In this document: positions 47,896-57,307 of the stretch, piece by piece | Layout of the letters: every line of letters starts with the position of its first letter | Position numbering within the stretch: the first letter of the stretch is position 1 | Source of the DNA: Bradyrhizobium sp. sBnM-33 | Lineage (GTDB): Bacteria > Pseudomonadota > Alphaproteobacteria > Rhizobiales > Xanthobacteraceae | NCBI RefSeq assembly: GCF_032917945.1 | Contig: NZ_CP136624.1 | Span: 6,138,001-6,202,000, forward strand | Direction of reading: 5' to 3' | Length of the DNA: 64,000 nt | Made by a program: the position numbers and the translations under genes | The notes under the pieces: model-generated | Databases searched by the model: none | What the model was told of the DNA's origin: nothing | What the model saw: the letters and a program-made list of their open reading frames with translations, nothing else

Positions 47896-48237
47896 TTAAG
47901 ATCCAAACGACCCGGCTGCAGACTGACCGTCGGGACTCTCGCGATCATGCTCTATTTTCTCCGGCGGAATAGTGGTCCAATAGCCGTCACCGCCGACCTT
48001 GCGGGCGATCCAATGACCGTCTTCGAGCCTAGACTCTGCGGGCGAACAGTCTCCGTTGTCACAGCATGATACGGTGCGATTGTCTGGCATCATCCAGTTG
48101 GAGTAAAACCGCTCATGGATGGCCTGATCTTGCGGCCGATGGCGATGTTCCTGCGCTATGGCGGAGGTGACGGTAAGAATGAGGCTGCCGGAAATGAGAA
48201 TGCCGGAGATGTTTAGGTACATTCGAAACTTCGTCAT
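47896..48237 (-). CDS. exported hypothetical protein
   Basis: A 113-residue protein from ATG 48237. A signal peptide (ISGILISGSLILTVTSAIAQ) ends near residue 27. The mature part has VSCCDNGDCSPAESRLEDGHW and YWTTIPPEKIE, seen in small exported rhizobial proteins with paired cysteines. The tail after SPDGQS looks shortened. Role unknown; it is likely periplasmic. Confidence 0.7.
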   Translation of the reverse strand: MTKFRMYLNISGILISGSLILTVTSAIAQEHRHRPQDQAIHERFYSNWMMPDNRTVSCCDNGDCSPAESRLEDGHWIARKVGGDGYWTTIPPEKIEHDRESPDGQSAAGSFGS

Positions 48238-48561
48238 AACAACATCCGCATCCGAAAGGTGCCCAGATGTGTGACTGGCGCAGCGGCGTCGATGTTTTTG
48301 AATGGGGTCCGCTTGTGCGGAAAGGATATGCAACACGCCGTACTTTGCAGGCCGGTGCCTGCGCAAGCACCAACCCGGCCAAACCGCAGCCGCTCGTCCA
48401 ACAACGGTAGTGAAATCCCGGCGTCGACATGGCGGGCCTGCTAAGGACACGCGTAGTACGATGCCGACTTAACACTTTGCGAGTGGAAGGCCACCCTCCA
48501 CCAAACACAATAGGTGTCCGGTGGTTCATGCGCGACGTCTTCTGACGTGATGTCCCGATAC
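48238..48561. other. mostly non-coding, with a ligase shred
   Basis: No full gene is seen. The only recognisable part is the ligase fragment starting at 48540. Confidence 0.45.
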
Positions 48562-48575
48562 TTAACGTCGGCGAA
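48540..48575 (-). pseudogene. fragment of a second LigD-type ligase
   Basis: The minus strand encodes FADVKYRDITSE, which matches FADVEYRDITSE in the C-terminal part of the ligase at 46645-47529 in 11 of 12 residues. The DNA also matches at most positions. No further ligase sequence is seen on either side. It overlaps the 3' end of the XRE gene. Confidence 0.55.
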
Positions 48576-48855
48576 CCCTTGCGCGCTTCCTTATCGTTGC
48601 GCACCCGGTCGGTACGTAGGGTCTCGGTGGCCATTCCAGAAGCTCGACACCTGTTTTCGTAAAGACGATGCCTGCCGCGCTTAATTCAGTTATCAATGCG
48701 GATAATGTTGACGCCTGCGGTTCGCGCTTGCCGCTTTCGAGATCAGCGATGATTCCACGACGAACACTGACACCTTCTGCCAAATAGGATTGAGACCAAC
48801 CAAGAAGTGCGCGTGCGCCCCTTACCTGCGCAGCGAGTTTCGGAAAATCATGCAT
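48562..48855 (-). CDS. XRE-family helix-turn-helix regulator
   Basis: A 97-residue protein. The HTH spans about residues 8-60 (VRGARALLGWSQSYLAEG, IADLESGKREPQASTL). A tail of the sort found in small rhizobial repressors (GIVFTKTGVELLEWPPRP) follows, then a basic end (RKRARVRRR). Its last codons run through the ligase shred, so its C-terminus may be changed by a junction. It may control nearby island genes. Confidence 0.88.
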   Translation of the reverse strand: MHDFPKLAAQVRGARALLGWSQSYLAEGVSVRRGIIADLESGKREPQASTLSALITELSAAGIVFTKTGVELLEWPPRPYVPTGCATIRKRARVRRR

Positions 48856-49206
48856 GGCTACTCCAAAAAAGAGTACAGAGCATTCAAAAGTGGACAGTAT
48901 TATTTCGATACAAAAAGATTTTTATTGTTGGCTCTTCGTTAGCGTCAACCAAGATCAGGTTGTGAGCGCAATGCCAGCAAACTGATGCGCGATGAAGACT
49001 TGCGACGTGCGCACCGTAGTTTTACGGAGGAAAGCTCGCGTGACTGGCCCCGTCATCCATCGCTTTTGAGCAAATATTAACCGCTCACCTATATTCTTTG
49101 TTCATCGTGGTCCAATCCGAAAAGCGGCACCGCGGGAGCATTGCATATTGAACCGTCTCCTTGGCGGTCCCATCGTCATTCATTTTAGTTCGACGATTTT
49201 GGTTAG
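48856..49206. other. AT-richer intergenic region
   Basis: The part at 48880-48935 is AT-rich and may hold promoters for the XRE gene on the left. I see no gene. Confidence 0.45.
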
Positions 49207-49506
49207 ATGGAACAGCGTAAGGCCCACCGTGTCGTATTCGAGCGCGGGTTCGCCGCAAACATGATGGCGATTGATGGTACGTGGCAGCGTCCGCGTACAA
49301 TGCAGGATATATCGGAGACGGGCGCTAGACTTTCCGTCGGCGGTTCGATTGAAGGTCTTCCGCTGAAAGAATTCTTTCTTGTGCTCTCGACAGTGGGGAA
49401 AGCATACCGGCGTTGCCAACTAGCTTGGGTCAACGGCGATCAGGTTGGCGTCCGCTTCATTAAAGCGGCCGACATAAAGAAGAAGTCTCAGCAGCCGGTG
49501 CCTTGA
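49207..49506 (+). CDS. PilZ domain protein (cyclic di-GMP binding)
   Basis: A 99-residue single-domain PilZ protein. Arg residues near the start (MEQRKAHRVVFERG) and DISETGARLSVGG form the RxxxR and (D/N)xSxxG motifs that bind cyclic di-GMP. The barrel goes on through GKAYRRCQLAWVNGDQVGVRF. It may respond to the diguanylate cyclase at 41970-42758. Confidence 0.9.
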   Translation: MEQRKAHRVVFERGFAANMMAIDGTWQRPRTMQDISETGARLSVGGSIEGLPLKEFFLVLSTVGKAYRRCQLAWVNGDQVGVRFIKAADIKKKSQQPVP

Positions 49507-49676
49507 ACTCCGGCACAGCAAGCAGTCGGCCGGGCTTTGTGGACGGACCGCATTATAGGCTCAAGATGGCAGGCTTTGAGCAAAAAGACCGTTCCTCGGT
49601 GCAATTTGAGCGCCAAGCAACGCCGTGCGAGATTCACCGTCTGGTCCAGCCCCGTGGCGTTGGGCAAGCATCAACT

Positions 49677-49910
49677 ATGATTTTCCACGTGCATGCCCAC
49701 GTTGACGATCACATGTTCAAAGCCACCGCCAAAACGGCTAGGGACGCTTTTGCAAAAGCGGTCGAATGGCATGTCGTCGGGAGGCTAACAGGCATCTCGA
49801 TCAGCGATGGCACTAGGATCTATTCCATCGCCGAGTTTGCATCGGTGATGGCACTTGCGGAGATTGCGAACATCAAGGCTTCAGCCGAGCAACACGAAGC
49901 GAACAGATGA
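49677..49910 (+). CDS. hypothetical protein
   Basis: A 77-residue protein from ATG 49677 (MIFHVHAHVDDHMFKATAK); the frame is open further upstream, with ATG at 49566. The core DAFAKAVEWHVVGRLTGISI and YSIAEFASVMALAEIAN looks like a compact alpha/beta protein. I recall similar small rhizobial proteins but no function. Confidence 0.6.
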   Translation: MIFHVHAHVDDHMFKATAKTARDAFAKAVEWHVVGRLTGISISDGTRIYSIAEFASVMALAEIANIKASAEQHEANR

Positions 49911-50388
49911 ACGCAGACACCGCCAGTCGCAACCGTTGAGTAGCCAAATTCCCGAGGTTTCACGGCTAGATAACTTTCACAGCGAAGCGGCGGCCAAAAG
50001 ACAAAGCCCCCGGAGATGATCTTTCCGGGGGCTCCTTAGATCGCAGGGATTGGGTACATCCGCCAACCCAACGATACTCTGCGCGACATCTCGCCCCGCA
50101 ATTGTGATCTTTGTGGCAGCGGTCCGTCACTCCCTTGATCCTGTCTGTCCGTATCGACGACAGCACTAATAGCTATTTCGTCCTCGCGATCACCTGCTCA
50201 CGCTCAAGGTCAAGGAGCCGGCATGACAATCGCTACGCCCATCTGGAAGCTGAAGGCATCTCTCGATGCCGTCACTGCACCGAAGCCGCACCGAACAGGC
50301 GCTGGAAGCCGGTGGACAACATTGTACGCCTCCGGAGGGAACAGACCCTCGAATTTGGGTCCTGGTACCGGGAAGACGAACGCTGAAC
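49911..50388. other. intergenic region with a strong hairpin
   Basis: It contains the terminator-like hairpin at 50005-50033. One short frame ends at 50386 (CRHC, RWKPVDNIVRLRR), which may be part of a small zinc protein but is not secure. Confidence 0.4.
50005..50033 (-). terminator. Rho-independent-type terminator hairpin
   Basis: AGCCCCCGGA and TCCGGGGGCT make a perfect 10-base stem with a 9-base loop. Read on the minus strand it is followed by TTTGTCTTTT, so it would stop minus-strand transcription. No minus-strand gene ends directly at it now, so its original gene may be lost. Confidence 0.6.
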
Positions 50389-51067
50389 AGGTGCAATCTC
50401 TATTCGATCACCACCAACCAAGCCGCCATCCTCACGCTGTTCCGCGTCGTTAACCGTTACGGGCAACCTAGCGACGATGCGCGGCGTACTTCCGGACTAT
50501 CCCGCTCCGATCGTCCGCAATGCCAGGACCCGACGGCGAGATGGTCATGATGCTGGGAATGCCGCCACCGCCGAAACTCGATGGTGCACCGGTCACCAAC
50601 ATCCGCAACACGTCGCCACCGCACTGGCGCGGCTGGCTGACCGGAGAACCGCTGCCTGGTGCCGGCGAACAGCTTCGCCGAGTACGCTCCGGAGCCGAAT
50701 CCGGAGACCAAGAAAAAGGACGTGGTTTAGTTCGCGCTGAACGAAGACCGGCCGCTGTTCGCGTTCGCCGGCATCTGGACCGAATTCAAGGGCGACCGTG
50801 GCACGAAGTCGAAGCCGATCCCTGGGCCCCATCTGGTCTATGGTTTCCTGACAACGTCACCGAACGCCGTCGTCGAGCCGATCCATCCGAAGGCGATGCC
50901 CGTGATCCTGACGACCGAAGAGGAGCGCGACGTCTGGATGCGCGCCGTGGGACCAGGCGAAGGCGCTGCAGCGTCCGCTGCCGAACGACGGGCTCAAGAT
51001 CGTTATGCGAGGACCCGACAAGGAAGACCGGGCCGTCGCGCTCTCGTCGGCAGAGAGACCCGCCTGA
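50389..51067 (+). pseudogene. second SRAP (YedK/HMCES-like) gene, heavily damaged
   Basis: Homology starts at CNLYSITTNQAAILTLFRVVNRY, with the catalytic Cys2 codon kept (TGC at 50392), but the start codon is AGG instead of ATG. Several frameshifts follow. Fragments of [37 protein letters not shown] and [13 protein letters not shown] lie in different frames. A TAG at 50728-50730 replaces the usual Trp codon in VVWF. The end [16 protein letters not shown] closes at 51067. It is about 75 per cent like the SRAP remnant at 44.4 kb by eye. Confidence 0.87.
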
Positions 51068-51318
51068 GCGCAAACTCTCAAAAAATGGCAACCGTAGTGG
51101 CCTGGGGGCCGCCCTAGAGGCCGGCCTTCTATGCCGACGTCGTCCGGCGACGCTGACGGTGCCGGGCGCAGCGGACTATTGGCTTCCCGCCGCCGTTTTT
51201 CAGGGGCAGCGGAACAGGTGGAAAAAGCATTCGCCCCGCGATTCCGAATCCCTGGCATGTGTTAGCTGCCGGAACGGGTACGGGCCGTAAGGATTCGTCC
51301 CGGGCAGGAGCTATTTCG

Positions 51319-51588
51319 ATGCTGATGACGAAGGAACGGCGTCCCACCATCCGCACGATGCGCGGCTGGGCGATCTCCGTGCTGCAGGAGGCCGGCGCCA
51401 TAAAGGAATGCGACGAACACGGCTGGATGCAGGACCGTGCCGATCCGCATGCTCGCGAGCGGGCCGTTCTCCTCGCTCGCCAAGATCCGCCGCCTGGCGT
51501 GTCTCCGGACGAGGCCGTTGCAGAAGTACGCGACGTGCTGGATTCGATCGGCGACACCTGCTCGGAGTGCCCGCCCGGTTGCGGCTAG
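51319..51588 (+). CDS. hypothetical protein with C-terminal Cys motif
   Basis: An 89-residue protein from the ATG at 51319 (MLMTKERRPTIRTMRGWAIS), with GGAG about ten bases above. RGWAISVLQEAGAIKECDEHG and DPHARERAVLLARQDPPPGVS are helical. The end GDTCSECPPGCG has four cysteines. I recall related small rhizobial proteins but no function. It meets the next gene tail to tail. Confidence 0.65.
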   Translation: MLMTKERRPTIRTMRGWAISVLQEAGAIKECDEHGWMQDRADPHARERAVLLARQDPPPGVSPDEAVAEVRDVLDSIGDTCSECPPGCG

Positions 51589-51755
51589 GCCGCCTCCACA
51601 TTGGCGCTATAGGGACGTCGTGCCGGTCGTCCGCGGGCGAGCTCTCGCCAGGCCATGGCGAGACTGATCCATATCTCGCGCTCCCGGCCATGAGCAGCGA
51701 CGGCGAACTTCATGGCCGCTTCCGCTTCGCTCTCGGGATCGTATTCGCTTTCCAT
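51585..51755 (-). CDS. small hypothetical protein
   Basis: A 56-residue protein from ATG 51755. MESEYDPESEAEAAMKFAVA is acidic; WISLAMAWRELARGRPA forms an amphipathic helix. The ribosome site is weak. It is convergent with and overlaps the neighbouring gene by four bases. Confidence 0.5.
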   Translation of the reverse strand: MESEYDPESEAEAAMKFAVAAHGREREIWISLAMAWRELARGRPARRPYSANVEAA

Positions 51756-51935
51756 CCCAGGAAATGTAATCCCTGATCGTAAAGGATCACCTGAAGACGG
51801 CCCCGTATGAATCCGGGTCGCTGGGTGCGCTGCACGCGCAGCCCGCCACGCTACATTTGCCCTCGCCGTAAATGCGACGACCATCGAGACGTGGTATAGT
51901 GCGTCCAGTCGTCCTCAGGCTGCTAAGAGGATCGA

Positions 51936-52912
51936 ATGAAGCGGCGGAAGTTCATAACGGGAACTGCGGCGCTGCTCGTTTTGCCAAGGTGTTCGTGGGC
52001 GCAGGGGGCTCGCCGTCGACTTGGCTTTCTTGCCATAGGTGATGGAAGCGGGCAGGCCCTGAATCAAGCTGAGCGTGTGTTCCTTGATGGGCTGCGAAGC
52101 CTCTGTTGGATAGATGGACGAAACCTGATTATCGAATCTCGCTTTTCCCATCCCCCGATCGACTGCCAGCTTCAGTCGCCGACCTCATTGCTCTCAATCC
52201 CGATGTGCTCATCGCCGCTGCACCACGGGCAACCGCGGCCCTAAAATCGGCAACTGCTACCGTTCCGATTGTATTCGTAGCTGTGTTCGATCCCGTAGGG
52301 CTCGGCTTCGTGCAAAGCCTACCGCGTCCCGGCGGCAACATAACGGGTCTTGCGACCTCCGCGGGAGTAGCGGTTGCAAAACAAATCGAAATCCTCCGGG
52401 AACTGGTTCCTGGCGCCTCCAAGATCGCGATCCTGGTCAACCCGGGCAACCCAATGCACATGCTGATGTTAGCGGAAGAGGTACCCCGCACAGCCCGGAA
52501 CCTGGGCGTGGCTCTGCCAATAGTTGAGGCGACCACGGCCGAGGAGCTCGATACCGCCTTTGCCTCGGCCGCCGCCCAGCATCCCGATGCAATGATTGTT
52601 TTTGGCGATGCCCTCACGGTCGTCCAAGGCCCCCGAGTTATCGCGCTCGCGGCGAAGCATCGCCTGCCTGCTATTCATATCTCACGACAATTCGCCAATG
52701 GCGGATTGGTCGTGTACGGCCCCGATATAGCCGATCTGTTCCGCCGTGCAGGCGGCTATGTCGATAAGATCCTGAAAGGCACCAAGCCTTCCGATCTACC
52801 GGTAGAGCAGCCGACCAAATACGAGCTCATCGTCAACGTGAAGACGGCCAAGGCGCTCGGCCTCACCGTGCCGCCCTCGTTGCTCGTCCGCGCCGACGAG
52901 GTGATCGAATAA
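51936..52912 (+). pseudogene. PF04392-type solute-binding protein with one frameshift
   Basis: It starts MKRRKFITGTAALLVLPRCSWAQ, a signal peptide, and reads GDGSGQALNQAERVFLDGLR and WIDGRNLIIESRF. The frame then shifts near 52145-52160 and goes on as DRLPASVADLIALNPDVLIA through FDPVGLGFVQSLPRPGGNITGL to LPVEQPTKYELIVNVKTAKALG and RADEVIE. Without the shift it would be about 325 residues, as normal. All other parts are well kept, so the change may be recent or an error in the sequence. Confidence 0.85.
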
Positions 52913-52950
52913 TTCTGCCTTCTCAGCCAACCATCAGTCTGCTGTGGCAC

Positions 52951-54204
52951 TCAACCCAATTCCATCCGGACCCCCTTGCCGCCGTTGAGTAGCCGTTTCA
53001 GATGAAAGCCGGCGAGCGGGTCATCCGAATGCATGCCGACCAGCGCCGCGAAGGCCGGCATTGCTCCTTGATCGCCGGCTTCGAGCCTAGCAAAGGCTTC
53101 GGAATAGCGAGCGGTGGCGGCCGCCGCGAAGGCCTCGGCCTTCAGTGGTTCGTAGGCGCGAAGTGGTCCGCTCCGACCCCGCAAGATCAGGTCGCCGACC
53201 GGGCGCCCGCGGAAATTCGCTGCTGCATTTGCGACGGCCGCGCTGGCGCAGATCCTGGTCCCCAAGAACTTGTTGGCCGCTTCCAGGCGTGCCGCGGTGT
53301 TGATTGTGTCGCCGTGGGCCGTGTAGTCGAAGAAGCGACTTCCTCCGAAATTTCCGACCAGTGCGGGGCCGGCGTGAACACCGATGCGGGTCGCTCCGAA
53401 ATTTACGCTCCTGGCTTTCCACCGCTCACGGAATTCTTCCGCCCAAGCGTCGAGAGCATGCGCGCAAGCGACCGCGCGCGTGGCATAATCGGGCTGATCG
53501 CCGGGTGCATTGAAGAGAACCTCGATCGCGTCGCCAATGATCTTGGCCACCGTTCCTTCGTGCGCAAAGACTACGTCAGTCATTCCGGTGACGTATTCGT
53601 TCAGCAGTTCGCTCAAAACCCCCGGCGCGGCAGCTTCGACTAGGGACGTGAATCCAGTGATGTCGGTGAAGATGGTCGCGACTTCGCGCCAGTGCACCTC
53701 CATGCCGTCGGCCTCACAACTGCCAGCCGCAAGACGTTTGGCCAACTGAGGCGAGAAATAGCGCGATAGCGAAGCATTGGCGAGCTCCGCCTCGATCTGA
53801 CGGCGGCGGGTTTCGCGCAGCATCTGGACGTGCCGCATCGTCTTGTCGATTGTCGCTTCGAGGTCTGCGAACTCGATCGGCTTGGTGAGGAAGTCGAAGG
53901 CGCCGCGGTTCATCGCTATACGGATATTGCTCATGTCTCCGTACGCCGAAACAATGATGGTCGACTTCTTCTCGTCCTCTTGCTGAAGTTTTGCCAGGAG
54001 CGATAGTCCGTCCATCCGCGGCATGTTGATGTCGGTGACCACCAGATCGATATCCGGATGAAGCTCAATCAATTGCAGCGCCTCGACGCCGTCACGCGCG
54101 AACATGAACGTTACAGCACCCCCGTGGATTTGCCTGCGGAACTTCTGCAGGACCAACTCCTCCAGGTCTGGCTCGTCATCGACTACGAGGATGGTGGCCG
54201 TCAT
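52951..54204 (-). CDS. response regulator with class III adenylate cyclase output
   Basis: A 417-residue protein. The receiver (1-125) has phospho-acceptor Asp58 (VVTDINMP) and Lys108 (FLTKPI). A helical linker (125-165) leads to a class III nucleotide cyclase: metal Asp181 (IFTDITGF) and Asp225 (KIIGDAIEVLF), Lys221, and transition-state Asn302 and Arg306 (HGDTINTAARLE). So phosphorylation is likely to control cAMP production. Its ATG overlaps the stop of the lone receiver gene. It is the last gene of the three-gene signalling operon. Confidence 0.93.
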   Translation of the reverse strand: MTATILVVDDEPDLEELVLQKFRRQIHGGAVTFMFARDGVEALQLIELHPDIDLVVTDINMPRMDGLSLLAKLQQEDEKKSTIIVSAYGDMSNIRIAMNRGAFDFLTKPIEFADLEATIDKTMRHVQMLRETRRRQIEAELANASLSRYFSPQLAKRLAAGSCEADGMEVHWREVATIFTDITGFTSLVEAAAPGVLSELLNEYVTGMTDVVFAHEGTVAKIIGDAIEVLFNAPGDQPDYATRAVACAHALDAWAEEFRERWKARSVNFGATRIGVHAGPALVGNFGGSRFFDYTAHGDTINTAARLEAANKFLGTRICASAAVANAAANFRGRPVGDLILRGRSGPLRAYEPLKAEAFAAAATARYSEAFARLEAGDQGAMPAFAALVGMHSDDPLAGFHLKRLLNGGKGVRMELG

Positions 54205-54590
54205 GCCGCTTCCTCGAGCCTGGCATCGATTTCATGCCGCAACAGAGCGAAATCGATCGGCTTGGTCAGAAGACCCTCTGCGCCACTCTCGATCGCTTTT
54301 TTCCGAGTTTCGGCATCGCCATAGGCCGTGATCATGATGACGGGAACGTCGGGCCGCCGGGCTCGCACTTCCGGCAGCATCTCCAGGCCGCTCATGCCGG
54401 GCATGTTGATGTCAGAGAGGATCAAAATTAGCGTGGCATCCCGGATCTCCACGGCGCGCTGCAGCGCCACCGCCGCCGAAGGAGCAAACTCCATGAGGAA
54501 TCGGCCGGCGCGCAGATCGCGCCGGAAGTGCTGGCGAAACAGGACCTCCACGTCAGGTTCGTCGTCGACCACAAGAATGTAAACGCTCAA
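54201..54590 (-). CDS. single-domain response regulator
   Basis: A 129-residue receiver with no output domain. Asp10/Glu11, phospho-acceptor Asp60 ([13 protein letters not shown]), Thr/Ala (MITAYGD) and Lys110 (LLTKPIDF) are in place. It has ATGA overlaps with the histidine kinase above and the cyclase below. It could be a phosphate sink or a link between the kinase and the cyclase. Its receiver is related to the receiver of the cyclase protein. Confidence 0.93.
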   Translation of the reverse strand: MSVYILVVDDEPDVEVLFRQHFRRDLRAGRFLMEFAPSAAVALQRAVEIRDATLILILSDINMPGMSGLEMLPEVRARRPDVPVIMITAYGDAETRKKAIESGAEGLLTKPIDFALLRHEIDARLEEAA

Positions 54591-57190
54591 TTTGCGCCTC
54601 CCGCTCTTGCTTGCGCCGCCAACGTCCGTGGCAGCGTAATAATGAATTCGGTAAACACGCCTGGTTCGCTGAGAACGTCGATCTTGCCCGCATGCTGTTT
54701 CACCACGATGTCGTGGCTCATGGAGAGGCCAAGTCCGGTGCCTTCGCCTGCGGGCTTGGTAGTGAAAAACGGATTGAAGATCTTCTCTCGGACCTCCTTG
54801 GGAATCCCCGTGCCGTTGTCCCGAATGCGGATCTCCACCTTATTGCCAAGACTCCTGGTGCTGGTGCTAAGGGTGGGCTCAAATCCGTCGCTTTCGGCTT
54901 GCTTGCGCTTCGTCGCTGCGTAAAAACCGTTTGAAATCAGGTTCAGAAGGACCCGCGTGATCTCCTGCGGGAATATGTCGACCGCGCCCGCGTCGGGATC
55001 GAGATCGCGCTTGAGCGTGATGTTGAAGTCGGACTTCTCCGCGCGGGCGCCATGATAGGCGAGATTGAGGCTCTCCTCGACGATCGTGTTGATATCCGTA
55101 GGGCGGCGCTCTCCCGATCCCGCACGCGAGTGCAACAGCATGTTCTTGACGATCGAATCGGCGCGTTTGCCGTGCTGCACTACCTTTTCGAGATTGCCTC
55201 TCAGAGTGTGCGTGAGGTCATCCAGCTCCTCGCGCACCCTGTCGGCGAGCGGGGTCGATTTGAGCAGAACGTTCACTTCGTCGATCAGCTCGGTCGACAG
55301 CGCCGAGAAGTTGTTGACGAAGTTCAGTGGGTTTTTGATTTCGTGCGCAATACCAGCGGTGAGCTGGCCGAGAGAGGCAAGTTTCTCCGTCTGGATCAGC
55401 CGGTCCTGCGCGGCGCGCAGTTCTTCGAGCGACTGCGACAATTCGGCCGTACGGTCACGTAACTCGTTTAGCAGTCTCGCGTTCTCGATCGCGATCACCG
55501 CTTGAGTGGCGAAGTTGGCGACCAGCTCGATCTGCTTGTCTGTGAACGGCCTGACCTCCTGTCGGAAGATCGTAATCGTGCCGACTAGATCGTTCTCTTT
55601 GACCATCGGAACGATCACCAGTGTTCGCGCGCCGGCAAGGTCAGCGAGCGCACGGACGTAAGGGTTGCCTTGAAGGTATGGCGGCTGCGTTCTGATGTCA
55701 GAGATGTGGACCGTTTGATGCGTCCGCTGGATTGTCGCGAGGCCACTCTCGGGGTGAGGACGAATGAGCTGGTAAAGCTGGATATCAATGTACGCCTTCG
55801 GAGCATTGTACACCGCTACCGTGCGAAAGCCGTCGCCTTCATAAAGGGTCATGGTGCCGAAATGGGCTCCGCAGATCCGAGTTGCGTTTTCGAGCATCTT
55901 TTCGAATACAGGCGCGAGATCGCCGGCCGACGACGTGATCGTCTGGAGGACCTCGGAGGTCGCCGTCTGCTGCTGAAGGGACTCGCGCAACTCGGCCGTC
56001 CGCTGCTCGACCTTCTTTTCCAAGTCGGCGTAGGATTCCTGCAGTCGCGCCCCCATCTCGTTGAACTGGTCGGCAAGCCCTTCCAGCTCGTCACCGGTCC
56101 TGATTGCGATACGTTGGGCAAAATCTCCGCCACCGATACGCGCGGCGCCGATACGCAGCGCCTGAATCGGCCCGACCATGCGCCGGGCGAGAAGAACCCC
56201 CGCGAGTACGGCGAAGATCGAGGCGGCCAGCAACACGATCCCTAACCGCTGCAAGGCGGCATAGAGCGAGGCGTAGGCCTCCTCCACCGGCAGCTCCACG
56301 AGCATGGTCCAGCCCACGGGAGCAATTGGTGCGGAGGCCGTCAGAACCTGTTGCCCGTGGATGTTCAGTGCGCCCTGCAACTCGTTCGCTGCGTCGTCAA
56401 GCCGGCCAGTCTGCGCGGCCTGGACCTGCGCCAGCTTCGACATGTCGGTGTTACGTAGCACCAGACTAATGTCGGGATGCGCGATCAATCGGCCTTTTGA
56501 GTCGACCACGTAGGCGTGACCGTGCTGGCCGACCTTGATCTGGGAGACCACGTCCCAGATCAGCTTCAGGTTAACTTCCGCGATGCTGACCCCGGCGTCC
56601 TTGCGGGTGCCGGCGACCGCCAGGGTCATGTACGGCTCGGACTCTCGTCGGAAATAGACCGGCCCGTAATAGACCCTGTGCGCCATGGCCTCGGTAAACT
56701 TCGGATCCTTTGAGAGATCGAGTCCGCTGTCGATCACGTCCATAGCCAGGCGCGATACACGCAGCCGTTCCTTGCCGGTCGAATCCACCTGGGCCAGTTC
56801 CGTGACGGCCGGCACCTGGCGCAAGAGCCGTAGGGCATCGAACCGACGTTGCTCTGGCGATCCGGCCGACCACGGCAACTGTGTCGTCCAGCCGAGCTGG
56901 CTTTGGATCTCCTTGACGAATTGGCTGATCTTTGCCGCGGCGGCTTCCGCTTGTTCGTGCTGGATGCGTATGAGGGAAGCTTTGTGCTCGCGATAGTAAA
57001 AGAAAACTTCGAAAACTCCATTTGTTAGGAGCGCAACGGCGACGACTGCAACGAACAGTGCGACGTACTTGACGAAAAGGCGGCTCCGGTCCTTACGCCC
57101 CGAAGCTGCTGGCTTCGACACCGCGCTCTCTGGCGGCAGTGCCGTCAAGGTCCCGCCTTGAGGCGCATCGGGGTGGAGGGAAATGCTCAT
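54587..57190 (-). CDS. sensor histidine kinase with periplasmic Cache, HAMP and GAF domains
   Basis: An 867-residue inner-membrane kinase. Membrane segment 1 is about residues 40-68. A large periplasmic region (about 70-310) has double-Cache features ([36 protein letters not shown]). Membrane segment 2 is at about 318-340, then HAMP, coiled coil, and GAF ([16 protein letters not shown]). The H-box is [13 protein letters not shown] (phospho-His); N, G1 and G2 boxes are [14 protein letters not shown] and GTGLGLSM. It senses a small ligand outside the cytoplasm and passes phosphate to the two receivers. Three solute-binding genes precede it on the same strand. Confidence 0.94.
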   Translation of the reverse strand: MSISLHPDAPQGGTLTALPPESAVSKPAASGRKDRSRLFVKYVALFVAVVAVALLTNGVFEVFFYYREHKASLIRIQHEQAEAAAAKISQFVKEIQSQLGWTTQLPWSAGSPEQRRFDALRLLRQVPAVTELAQVDSTGKERLRVSRLAMDVIDSGLDLSKDPKFTEAMAHRVYYGPVYFRRESEPYMTLAVAGTRKDAGVSIAEVNLKLIWDVVSQIKVGQHGHAYVVDSKGRLIAHPDISLVLRNTDMSKLAQVQAAQTGRLDDAANELQGALNIHGQQVLTASAPIAPVGWTMLVELPVEEAYASLYAALQRLGIVLLAASIFAVLAGVLLARRMVGPIQALRIGAARIGGGDFAQRIAIRTGDELEGLADQFNEMGARLQESYADLEKKVEQRTAELRESLQQQTATSEVLQTITSSAGDLAPVFEKMLENATRICGAHFGTMTLYEGDGFRTVAVYNAPKAYIDIQLYQLIRPHPESGLATIQRTHQTVHISDIRTQPPYLQGNPYVRALADLAGARTLVIVPMVKENDLVGTITIFRQEVRPFTDKQIELVANFATQAVIAIENARLLNELRDRTAELSQSLEELRAAQDRLIQTEKLASLGQLTAGIAHEIKNPLNFVNNFSALSTELIDEVNVLLKSTPLADRVREELDDLTHTLRGNLEKVVQHGKRADSIVKNMLLHSRAGSGERRPTDINTIVEESLNLAYHGARAEKSDFNITLKRDLDPDAGAVDIFPQEITRVLLNLISNGFYAATKRKQAESDGFEPTLSTSTRSLGNKVEIRIRDNGTGIPKEVREKIFNPFFTTKPAGEGTGLGLSMSHDIVVKQHAGKIDVLSEPGVFTEFIITLPRTLAAQARAGGAN

Positions 57191-57307
57191 ATGCCTAACC
57201 CTGGAAACAACTCCGAACCTTTCTCATGCTCGGGCCGGCAGAGCTGCTGCCGCCACGTTCACAGCCTTTCTGCCTTGGACAACTGGACCGAACGACACCT
57301 TTCTCCC

